A stretch of 64,000 bases of DNA from Owenia fusiformis. Lineage: Eukaryota; Annelida; Polychaeta; Sabellida; Oweniidae. The notes below the pieces were generated by a model. It worked only from the letters and a program-made list of their open reading frames with translations. It did not search any database and was not told the DNA's origin. Of this stretch, positions 54,116 to 64,000 are shown piece by piece. A program made the translations under genes and the position numbers. The stretch lies in NCBI GenBank assembly GCA_903813345.2, contig CAIIXF020000008.1, positions 26,706,822 to 26,770,821 on the forward strand, in the 5' to 3' direction. Every line of letters begins with the position of its first letter. The first letter of the stretch is position 1.

Positions 54116-56239
54116 TTGTGCTTTATGTAGCAATTGTGTTGTTCGTGTTTCTTGAATGTATTGGAATTATGTTACGATATTGTGCTGCGGTTGTGTGTGC
54201 CTTGATTGTTTCTCAATCAACCACCTGACCACTTAATCCAGTTTGTATAGATAAATATTGATTATCGATGCTGCATGCATGAATACATGTTAAGTTCTCA
54301 ATAATTGCGCTTTCTTTACACAGCTGTTGCAAACAATGTCAGATCTACAAGCAAGTCTCTCTTACCAGCAAAAACACTTGAGTGGTATCTATCCAGTATT
54401 TGAGATTAGTATCATCCTTATATTTCGTTCATAAATTTATTGATCATCTTATTAAGTTCGCCGAACGACCTATTTTGTTTATATGCAGATAACATGTGTT
54501 GTTTGTAAATCACCATGTGCTTAATGAAAATACAGTCCATATTAGCTGAGATTACGTGATCCGGTCAGGAGCGGACGCCCAACATCTTTTCAGTTTCAGG
54601 TGATCGTACTTTGAATAAACTTAATCATCATCTACATCACTGCACTCTCCATATGAATTAATTAATCATCCCAAACATTAATGTATTGTTAAATTCAGGT
54701 CCAAGCACAGTCTCTCCAATTCGCTAATAAGTGTAACATCCCTATCTGTGTATGGTACGGACGGTCATTATGTCAGTTGTCCCAGACTTCTGCTTTCCAC
54801 TTAACGCACATAAACATTGGGAAGTTAATCCTCGCACTCGGATAAGTTAAGATGAACCCGTTAATCTCTGTCTGCTCCTGTATTTGCTTAATCCTTGATT
54901 TGTCGTTCCCAGTCTGTCGTATACAGGAGTTGTGATCATGAAATAATTATATGCACTTTATCATAAACAATGATCACTATGAAACCTATGATATTGGTGT
55001 CATGAGGCCCCATAAACATTACCTGATCAATAAATAATTGTCTAGGCTCGATTGGTGTTATAGAAACAGTTAAAACACCAGTCCTGTAGTTTGTTTTCAA
55101 ATCAATATAAAATCTAAAATTATCGATTCTACATCAAATGCAGAAGTTAGAAAGGTGATGGTGCGTCGGATACAATTATTCTAATGGACCGATTTCCTTT
55201 TCCAATCATTCACCAGAGTATTATTCAACATCTACATCTGCTTCATTTCATCCTTGTTGAAATAATTCTGTCTGGTTTGATGCAAACACCCCTGTGCCAG
55301 TCTGAGATAGTTTCCTAGAATGTAGTAGAATCTGGTACTTTTTTGTTATCTTTTAACAGCAAGGATCTTGTAGAAGGAATGCTGGAGAAGGTGACTCAGC
55401 AGGAAAGACGAGCGCTTTCTCATCTTAGAGCTTCTTAGGATATCTTATCCTTCAGCTATGACCGAATTATCGGCGTAATAAGCTCGACCAGCTGGAAAAA
55501 ATCACAAATACAGATATCATATTAAATACTTCTGAGTAAGGAGATAGGATGTTGATCATCATTTTTTATGTTTTTACGTAACAAGCAATGGTGTTACACA
55601 TGCAAGGATGTGCTCATTGAGCAAGATAATGGTATCTTGATACCACAATTTTGGCACTTTTGATTGAGCGATTGTGACTTTGCCCTGTGCGTTTTCATCA
55701 TGATTAGTTTCCTAAGTATAAACCTAGGACTGTTCCACTTGAATTCTTACAAGACACGATACAATTAACAAAATCCATTTGGAACTATAGGTTCTAGTGG
55801 ATTGCTTTTTAGATGCAATTGAATAGAGAATTACTGAACATTTTCTTCGACTTCAAAGCAACTAAAAATATGCTAGGGGCATCATTCTGGCATCAGGAAC
55901 ACTTTTTACTTTGACTAAATATAGCATTTTGAAGTGCAAAAAGCAATAGGTTCGAGTGTTTTGATAGGTATACCAGGCACAATCCAAACTAGGTGAACTA
56001 ATAAATCCAACGAGCTAATGAATCCACAAAATGGAGAATCTCAAAATGATATTCATATCATATGTCTAGTCGATTGTATTTTGAGATATCGTATGTAAAT
56101 AAAAAAAAAGTACTACTGAAGTAATGAAAAAACATAAAACTTATCTAAGTAAGTTTTTTTTACGAGAGTACTACCTATAGTATTACCCCTTTCTGTAAAA
56201 AACGTTTTGTTTTTATTACTATGGAACTGCATGTTGAAG
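54116..56239. other. Upstream of the channel gene, nothing recognised
   Basis: No exon, RNA gene or clear inverted repeat seen. The channel promoter should be in the left part. Confidence 0.45.
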
Positions 56240-57442
56240 CAAGGGAAAGATCAATACCCGGTGATTTCAGCGGGAAGTGGCGTTTCGTTCATTGGATGAG
56301 CTGCGCGCGCACGCATAAATGTGATTATCCAATATAATTAGGGGAGGGCTATTTGAAGTAGTTTTTGGTCTCAGGCGCGACCCAGGGCTGTTGTCTTAAG
56401 GACATTTCGTTGAAAATGAGCCATTCGGCTGATAATTGGTATGAGTTTGCGATCTTATAATGTATAACTGTTACTCAGACACATATTTTGACACGATTCT
56501 GTTGGAAATAAGCTTTGAACCGAGAGATATTCACGATTGATATGCACATTTTTGATTGTGCCATTGCTTTTCTATTGCACAATCCATGTATTGATAGAAG
56601 AAACATTAATAATACAGATTGGTTTACCTTCAATATATGGCAGACACTACATATCGGTCTATTAATACCAGTTTGTGCCTTAAATAGTTTTATATTTCCA
56701 TCCACGGCCTGGAGCCTGGGTGTGTTTGTCTCTTATGTGTATGCTTGTGCATGGACTTCTAATCACTAGCAGAATTTAACATGATGCAAACTCGACATTA
56801 TAACTCATGCTGTAACATTTTGACTTCGCTGGAAAACAATAGGAATTATTTTTCTTGCCAATCAATCATGAATCACAATCAAAATTTCAGAATAATCAAT
56901 CAGGCAATGGTCCAAATCAAGTTATAACATTATATGATATTCAGCAAGAAGTCCGGTAGAAATACAGAATATTTAAACATCAAAGCTGAAAGTTAAAAGC
57001 TAATCTGTCAATTTTCTGTCTGCAAAAGAGCGTCCCAAGAGCGTTTACATTTGACACAATAACAGACTGAGGCTTTGAAATCTAGGATTCCCCAAGAAAA
57101 TATGACGTCATACTAATTAGCATAAGGATTTCCCTATTGGTGTGGGTCGAGCCTTGTTCGAAAACACAATCCATAAATACATGCTAATTTCTAAGGAGAT
57201 AGGAAGTGTATAACGTGTTTATCGATTTTGTTTAAAGATTTAATCAATTATCAAATTGTTTAAGTGGATAAAGTGGTCACACTTGCTTCAATTCATAGCG
57301 AAATCGACGGATAGAAACTGACCGAATTCCCGATATCCTACCCCGTATTACTGTAGGCTATAAGCACAGTGACCTACAGAGGGCGCTATCACAAACAAGT
57401 ACTGGACGAACCGATAAATTCCCGGGTATTGTAACGCCCTTG
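56240..57442. mobile_element. 1.2-kb DNA transposon, 7-bp duplication, copy B
   Basis: Same ends and same orientation as copy A, flanked by GTTGAAG on both sides (56233-56239, 57443-57449). 1,203 bp with small indels against copy A. The different 7-bp flanks show two separate insertions rather than one segmental duplication. Confidence 0.85.
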
Positions 57443-58588
57443 GTTGAAGTATCATCCTCTCACAGGCAATCAAGAGATTGCCGTTACATGCTTTACATTC
57501 ATCAGATCATCCAGTAGAGATCACATCGCGGATGAAATCCTGGTTCACTGTGTTCAACATCTATCTAGTCAAAACAAACTGAACCGAAATTTCTAGATCG
57601 TTCTTAGAAGATGAGTTGAGACAATTTTCTTATATGTAAAATGTTTCAAAAACATTTAGGTTTTCTAGTTACTTACGTTGTGAAGTTTGTATTTTCCTCT
57701 CTCGAGTGAAATAAATTGCCTCTCATCTAGCAATTGGTTTACTACCTCAGAATAAGTAAATTATTTATACTTTTATACACCGTATTGTCTGCATACACCA
57801 TCTTAGATTGCTCAAATTCCTGATATTTATGTTTTGTCAATACAGACTTTGAAATGCAGCGTCATTAGAATCAGAGATGATCGATAAAGGACATCCTCAA
57901 AAAAGCTGTGACAATAATTAGGATCCAATTAAAGAAATTAATTAAGACGTTGCCTATTACATTTTTATGACGATGGTTTAAGACGAGAGTAGCACTCACG
58001 AATAAGTAATGGTTTCATATGCTAAATACATTATCTCTCCATTTAGGCTGTTAAAAATTATTTTCTCATAATAGCATCTTCAAATGGCATTCAAAGAATC
58101 AATATTTCTGTTTTTAACGTCTTCTCGGGAACTTTGCGAAATGTTAACCTCGGCCTTCTCAAACTGTGATGGCGAAAACTTTGATTTCTATATTTCTGCA
58201 CTTTTATTTTCGAGCACATCTTAATTAATCGCGGGTAATCATGATGAATTATATTTCCGACAGCTGTTGAACTGTCTTCATCGCTGTCACAAAATAGACT
58301 ATACTAGTAGTCCCGATTTATACACAAATCTGTACAAATGTTATTATATTTTAATGCAATATTTTTTTCTTAAATTGACAAATCCCTAAAACATTTTAAA
58401 ATAAATATAAACGTTTTATTTACTTAAAGCCTGTACATTAGTTATAAATATATATAAGTTGTTTTGCATTTTTCTATTAACATCTTTTGTACATGTAACA
58501 TTTCTGTAGGCATTGTTTCAATTTTGACTGTAAAATATGTACGAGTCAACGATACGGATTAGAAAAGCTCTTTAATTTAGATTTCGGT
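57443..58588. other. Intergenic DNA and RND gene 3' UTR
   Basis: No exon or repeat recognised. The RND gene ends at 58589 on the minus strand, so its 3' UTR lies here; the exact poly(A) site is not clear. Confidence 0.45.
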
Positions 58589-60554
58589 CTATAGAGTTGT
58601 CTGTTCACATTTATGTGCAACAAGTTCGCTGAGTTTGTCTTGCACAAAGCCTCTACCAGCACAGTGTTCGCAAGGTACATCTGTCTTCTTCTTGCCCTTT
58701 ATCAGATTAACCAGCCACTCCTTCATGGGATCAATTGACCCAGTTTCCCCCTCAGGTCCAAACAACGCAAGAAAAGTTGTTAAGAACCCAAGAGAGAAAA
58801 GCAAGGCGAACCCTATAGTGCTGATCATGAACAGTCCAAATTGGAGAAAATAAATAATCCGTCCGAAGCACATGAATATGGAAGCACCGATGGTTGTGAG
58901 GGCGCCCCACAGGATCGAGATGCCGATTGATTCTAAGGCGTCTTGGACGCGTCCCTTGCGATCCTTACGAGGGGATAGATGGTAAGACTCGGCCAAGTGC
59001 ACCACGTAGTCCACTGTTAGACCTACTACGAGACACATGGTCGACGATGTCATCACCTATGAACAAACGTCAAAAGATGAGAAATTAACATTTTCGTTCC
59101 AAATAGGATACATATTATTGGGATAAGAGGTTATAAAAACGTAAGTGACCAGTGCAGGTAAATAGTTGATCCTGATGATATCCGTACGCGTGTATTTTCT
59201 GTAGTCAGCTTAATATATTGCTTAATGATGCCATAGTCTAAACACATCCTGAATTCACAAGGTTTTAGTTGCTCTTTCAAAAAGAAGTCGAAGTCGAAGA
59301 TTACAGTCTTTGCAATTAGGCTTTATTTTGAAAAATTGAAAAACTGTGTTTGGACTGTTAATACGTTGAAAGCAATAATCTAAATATACCTTACAAAAAG
59401 GCAAGAAGAACTTTATCCAACAAACACCGATTCATCTTGTGAATAAGTTCGCAATACTAGCGAGCTGAGTAAAAGGCTTGACGTGACTTACCCCCAACGT
59501 TGCCCCCATTAGTGGCACTAACCCCAACACACATACGGTACTCATACATATCACCAGCGACGCTATTATCCCCACGATCAAGTTGTGGGTGGCGATAATC
59601 AGGATAGGTAATGCAATACACAACCCTAAAAATAAAAGTTAAAAAATTCATAATTACTGCGCCGACGTTACTAACAAGGGCTTTGTTGAAATTAATAGGC
59701 TTGGTGACCCGTGTACATGTACAGGGTGTCCCCTATTCCAAGTACGTTTGAGGTCATCTGGAACGAATTGCTGCTGTTAACATGGCCTAGGGAGACACAC
59801 CGACTATTGATTTGAATTAAAACTAAATTTTAATTTTGGCCAAAGCTACATTTTGAAATGCCTGTAACTTTTCCCATTTGTGAGTTGAACCATGATACTT
59901 GGCAAATCAATGTATCTTTGGATACGCTTTAAAATGATATATGATGACACATACTATGGAGACATTGGTATATGTCTGTCTAGGGGGGTCCCACACTTTC
60001 GGGACACCCTGTAGATTGCCACGCATCAGTCACAAGTAAGTTATTTGACAGGATAGTTCATGTTAATTTTGCTCCAATAAAACATTAATTTACAAATCAA
60101 TTTTCTTCCCATTATTCTTTTCTTACATGAAGAAGATTCATGAATAATTATTAAATCTATGTAATGCATTTTTGTAGTTATATTTACAATCTATCTCGTA
60201 TTTAATGCAGCGCTTTATCATAGTGTCGGCCTTTAAAAGGAAATTATCCGTTCGGTTAAAAAGGATACTATGTGAGATTACAATAATACATATGAAAAAT
60301 ACAATGATTTCCCGGGAATGATATAAATATGATTCATTGTCAATGTTTTGTTGGCTTTGTAATGTATCTAAATGGTTTACGGGGGTTGATGTAGTTCAAC
60401 TGATGCCATTTGTGGTAATGAATTACTTTTGGCATCGCTTACCAATGACGACGCCACTAACTGCGTTGATAACCAAACTTTCCTGGACCTTCATCCAATG
60501 CCAGAAAGAACCGGTTTGGAAGCCATCCTTTAATTGAGGGGGCATCTGCGCCAA
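58589..60554 (-). CDS. Dispatched/Patched-like RND membrane protein, last three exons
   Basis: Exons 60443-60554, 59492-59625 and 58589-59056 (stop TAG at 58589) join in phase and encode the final 237 or so residues. The first has PPQLKDGFQTGSFWHWMKVQ. The second encodes two membrane segments (LCIALPILIIATHNLIVGII...VCVLGLVPLMG). The third has GLTVDYVVHLAESY, whose G-x-x-x-D is the transmembrane proton-relay motif of RND transporters such as Dispatched and Patched, then a further three or so membrane segments ending FLALFGPEG. The cytoplasmic tail holds CEHCAGRGFV, one CXXCXGXG motif. Upstream exons are not found before the right edge, where ALKBH2 occupies the other strand. The gene is therefore either truncated or has a long intron enclosing ALKBH2. 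Dispatched subclass uncertain. Confidence 0.82.
59722..60011. mobile_element. TA-flanked MITE with CAGGGTGTCCC ends
   Basis: CAGGGTGTCCC at the left and GGGACACCCTG at the right are exact inverse copies with TA on both sides. The 290 bp share AATGATATATGAT with the 1119-1940 element. Lies in the RND gene's penultimate intron. Confidence 0.75.
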
Positions 60555-61395
60555 CTGAAATCATCATGTGACATTTCTGAAATTCTTTGAGTGTTTAATT
60601 TATTTGGACGCTGGATATTGTTCATCAAGCCGATTAGATGTCACTTTTGACCCCGGACACCCAGAGGTTACTCCACTCCTTTAACTGGTGGATCTTAGGG
60701 GGGGGGGGAGCGGGGGTACTGGCCCAGAAGAAAAAAAATTAAACCCCCAAAAAGTGGGCCTTTTGGTCATTACTGGGCCTATTAAGGCCTTATTTTTTAA
60801 TTTTAGGCCAAATTTTGAAGAAAATTGGTAAATTTGGGCCGACTTTTTGGTTATAGAGGCCCAAAATTATTTGACTTGTTTTTGACTTGTTTTTGTCATA
60901 CCTGTAATTTGCCCCCCCCCCCCACCACTAACTGCGTTGATTACCAAACTTCCCTGGACCTTCATCCAATGCCAGAAAGAACCGGTTTGGAAGCCATCCT
61001 TTAATTGAGGGGGCATCTGCGCCAACTGAAATCATCATGTGACATTTCTGAAATTCTTTGAGTGTTTAATTTATTTGGACGCTGGATATTGTTCATCAAG
61101 CCGATTAGATGTCACTTTTGACCCCGGACACCCAGAGGTTACTCCACTCCTTTAACTGGTGGATCTTAGGGGGGGGGAGCGGGGGTACTGGCCCAGAAGA
61201 AAAAAAATTAAACCCCCAAAAAGTGGGCCTTTTGGTCATTACTGGGCCTATTAAGGCCTTATTTTTTAATTTTAGGCCAAATTTTGAAGAAAATTGGTAA
61301 ATTTGGGCCGACTTTTTGGTTATAGAGGCCCAAAATTATTTGACTTGTTTTTGACTTGTTTTTGTCATACCTGTAATTTGCCCCCCCCCCCCACC
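60454..61395 (-). repeat. 471-bp tandem duplication covering an RND exon head
   Basis: 60454-60924 and 60925-61395 are nearly identical, including C/G runs (GGGGGGGAGCGGGGGTACTG) and the exon block with CCAGAAAGAACCGGTTTGG. The right copy keeps the acceptor (at 61026) and about 101 nt of exon but has lost the donor, so it is a pseudo-exon. The left copy leads into the intact exon. Confidence 0.9.
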
Positions 61396-61869
61396 CCCCT
61401 GCCCCCCTTGTTGATTCCAAGATCCGTCCCTGCCTTTGTATAGACTTTAAAAAACTGCTGGAGAAAAGTTATCTTTGGAACATTGACAACTGTTCAGCAA
61501 CTCATAGGCCAGTGATTTACTTGAAAAGTAAAACAACTTGAGTGCATGTCTAAATAACTTTCAAAGTTTCCCACGCTTTTAACATGGCTCATAAATATGG
61601 CAAACTATATGGAAAACGAAGTAATTGATAGTAAAAATAATATTTTGATTTTAACCTTTTTTATAATTTTTATTTTTATATAAATCAATATTGAAATTTT
61701 GTTGTAATTTATTTAATTGTTTATGTGATATATATAGATATTATAGAGTATTTATTTCGTTCATTTTTTCTCCACACAAATTGTACATCGGAGCCATGTT
61801 TGTTTACAAATTATAAAACTTCCGTATATCGAGATAAATATGCTTTCACTGCTCTGAACATGATGGAAT
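61396..61869. other. ALKBH2 upstream region
   Basis: A short stretch near 61470-61520 (ATCTTTGGAACATTGACAAC, GTTCAGCAACTCA, GCCAGTGATTTACTT) resembles ALKBH2 exon 1 at 62010-62060, a partial duplicate without an open frame. The ALKBH2 promoter should be nearest 61869. Confidence 0.55.
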
Positions 61870-63927
61870 ATGGATAAATTTGTGATCAAATCAAAGCGAA
61901 GTGCTATCGAATCTAAAGAAACACCATCAACAAAAAATAGAAAGACCGATTGCGAAACTGAACAAAATAAAAGAATTATTTGGAAAAAAATTAATGGAGA
62001 AAATTTATCTCTGGAACATTGTCAACTGTTCAGCAACTCAGAGGCCAGTGATTTACTTCTAAAATGTGAGGAACAACTTGAGTATAACACAGGTCATCTT
62101 GCAAAAGTTCAAATATTTGGGAAGTGGATTGACATACCCAGAAAGCAGGTTAGACCACTCTATAAAGTCACATGCTCTGTTGAAGTCTTGATCCAAGGTG
62201 TAATGTACTGAATATGCAACGGTTATCAAAGTTCACTGATTTGCATTTGTACATGTATTAATTAATATTTTTAGCCAATACCAATGTACATCTGTCAAGC
62301 CAATGCAATCAAAATTACAAGTAGTTTACTCCCTTCCTTCGAATAGACTTTCTCAGCTACCATTGACCTGTTTCCAGGCTTACTCAAAGTACTGTAGACA
62401 ATGTAATGATACTTTCCTGAAAAAAGCTTGAGGAAATACACACATGCCTTCATACTTAATTTTGTCCCAGAAAATAACCTGTGCAGGTATTAGCAATTTT
62501 TTACCCAAATGTTACTTTCCAGCTGAACCTTAAAGTTTCTACAATGTCATGATTAAGATATTTTACTCAAAATTGAGTCTTCGATGGTCAATGGTCAGTG
62601 TAATATTTTGCGAATAATTGTATACCAGTGAATTAAAAAAATTGTATATTTCTTGAATCCAGGTGGCACATGGAGATGATGGGCTATCCTACAAGTTTTC
62701 TGGCAACTGTATCCCTGCATTACCATGGACACCTTTATTGACAGAAATCAGAGACAAGATCACTGAGATCACTGGACACAAGTTCAACTTTGTACTTATA
62801 AACAGGTCAGTGGGAGTGGGGGTATTTATTTTCATATTTTGTGCATGCAGTACCACATGTGAGGGACCATTTCTAAGATTAATTCTAGAGCAGATTCCTA
62901 TGCTTTTAAAATTTGAAGTATTTTGAAGAAACAGGATGGCAAAATAGAAACGATAAAAGTAAAGATCAGATGAACATACAGAGGACTTCCCTATAGCATT
63001 CATTCAGAGTAATATCAACATTTAAAACATTAGAATAAAAATTTGTGTCTTTTTACCCCCTCCTTATGTATTTACATTATTGGATGTACATGTACATCAA
63101 CAGATTGGTTCTAGATCCTAGGTCAAGAGCAGATTGACAATTTAAACTTCTTCATTTGACACTTTTCTGCAATTACAGATACAAAGATGGTTGTGACCAT
63201 ATGGGAGAGCATAGAGATGATGAGAAGGAGCTGAAAGATGGCGCCCCAATAGCATCTTTAACCCTGGGACAACAAAGGGATTTTATCTTCAAGCATGCAG
63301 ACAGTAGAGGTGAGTATAAGATGAGGGACAACACACTATTACTGTATTCTCTCTTATGAGAGCACAGTGTGGTTTCCAAATTGAAATTGAGGGTACGATA
63401 TTGAGATTCCAATAAGCGCACATACAAAAAAATTAAAAAAAATTATTTACACATCCAAAAAGCATTTTGGAATGAAAATATTTAATTAATTTCACTATTT
63501 TCTTTGAATGAATGCATATAGATAGCCTATAGGTAGTAATTAGCATAAAACTTTTTAAATAAAATCTAATGGATGAAGGGTGGTATAGATAAGTTGCATG
63601 CTATAATGAGAGATTATAACAACAAGTCTTCTGTTTTATTGCTTTTCTGGTCTTACTCTGTTTTTTGTTAGATAATTTCTTATTCAAGATCAATCAAACC
63701 CCTATTAAATCAGTCACTAAATAAATCTCTGATTTATGATTCTAGGCAAAAATGCCAAGCGTAAAATCCCTCCAGTTGTGGTAGAACTAACCCATGGCAT
63801 GTTACTCATGATGAAGTATCCCACAAACAAATACTGGTACCATTCATTGCCTGTTAGGAAGAAAGCCTTGGGACTCAGGATAAACATGACATTTAGAACT
63901 ATGGTCACAAAGCAACCAGACAAATAG
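61870..63927 (+). CDS. ALKBH2: ALKBH2 DNA alkylation-repair dioxygenase, complete, 4 exons
   Basis: Fe(II)/2-oxoglutarate dioxygenase that reverses 1-methyladenine and 3-methylcytosine in nuclear DNA. Exons 61870-62148, 62663-62805, 63179-63309 and 63746-63927, phases agreeing, 244 aa; human about 261. The start MDKFVIKSKRS matches the conserved N-terminus. Motifs: VQIFGKWIDIPRKQ (the substrate-flipping region of family members), LSYKFSG, FNFVLINRYKDGCDHMGEHR with iron-binding His and Asp in HRDDE, DFIFKH, the distal iron ligand His in WYHSLPVRKK, and the 2-oxoglutarate-binding Arg block LRINMTFR. All three iron ligands are present, so it should be active. It is encoded opposite the RND gene. 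Its stop lies at the start of a short tandem repeat. Confidence 0.96.
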
Positions 63928-64000
63928 AGCTAGGGTCACAAAGCAACCAAACAAAAAGGACTACACTATGGTTACACAATAACCAGACTTATAGAGCTAT
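63901..64000 (+). repeat. Short tandem repeat overlapping the ALKBH2 stop
   Basis: ATGGTCACAAAGCAACCAGA CAAATAG at the end of the gene is followed by TAGGGTCACAAAGCAACCAA ACAAA and ATGGTTACACAATAACCAGA, three diverged copies of about 30-37 bp up to the window edge. Confidence 0.7.

Noticed and set aside
51651..56769. 84-codon frames starting MNREIFTIDMHIF, present in two places
   Set aside because: They lie inside the two 1.2-kb transposon copies, and the proteins fall out of frame with each other after about 50 residues, so no coding constraint is visible.
60641..61420. Two frames containing poly-Gly stretches as a new protein
   Set aside because: They are the two copies of the 471-bp duplication with unstable G/C runs; only the minus-strand RND exon is coding.
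62689..63427. Minus-strand frames opposite ALKBH2 exons 2 and 3 as missing RND exons
   Set aside because: No membrane segments or RND motifs in phase; they are antisense shadows.

Overview
The window is nuclear DNA from an animal with introns, A+T-rich and dense in transposon remnants. Spliced orthologues of bilaterian genes (MDH1, WDPCP, a TALK-type K2P channel, ALKBH2, a TGF-beta ligand, a Dispatched-like RND protein), together with the retroelement types, suggest a marine invertebrate. An invertebrate deuterostome is plausible but is not proven by the sequence. All exon boundaries given were read by eye from GT/AG sites, reading phase and remembered family sequences; no alignment was run.

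Layout: 1-934 (+), 3' end of a C2H2 zinc-finger gene with a long hexapeptide repeat tail. 3952-16174 (-), complete cytosolic malate dehydrogenase gene MDH1, with two equal-length alternative versions of one exon. 17835-31291 (+), complete 20-exon WDPCP (Fritz), head-to-head with MDH1 as in human. 33566-35721 (-), two-exon BMP/GDF ligand with GDF9/BMP15-like features and no fourth knot cysteine. 39733-53622 (-), five-exon two-pore potassium channel of TALK type. Its intron 2 holds about 14 tRNA-Gly(TCC) genes in 151-bp tandem units, interrupted by a 2.7-kb 5'-truncated LINE. 58589-60554 (-), last three exons of a Dispatched/Patched-like RND protein. 61870-63927 (+), complete four-exon ALKBH2 DNA dioxygenase.

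The space between exons is filled with non-autonomous DNA transposons that still show terminal inverted repeats and target-site duplications: TA-flanked mariner-type pieces, hAT-type pieces with 8-bp duplications, and a 1.2-kb family with 7-bp duplications. There is also an interspersed repeat of about 100-150 bp in six copies, palindromic foldbacks and minisatellites. Short tandem duplications that copy a 3' splice site plus the head of an exon occur three times in WDPCP and once in the RND gene.

The genes do not form one pathway. MDH1 and WDPCP are linked by a shared 5' region of about 1.66 kb. The points most worth following are the MDH1 alternative exons, the decoy splice acceptors in WDPCP, the tRNA array inside the channel intron, and the GDF9/BMP15-like ligand.
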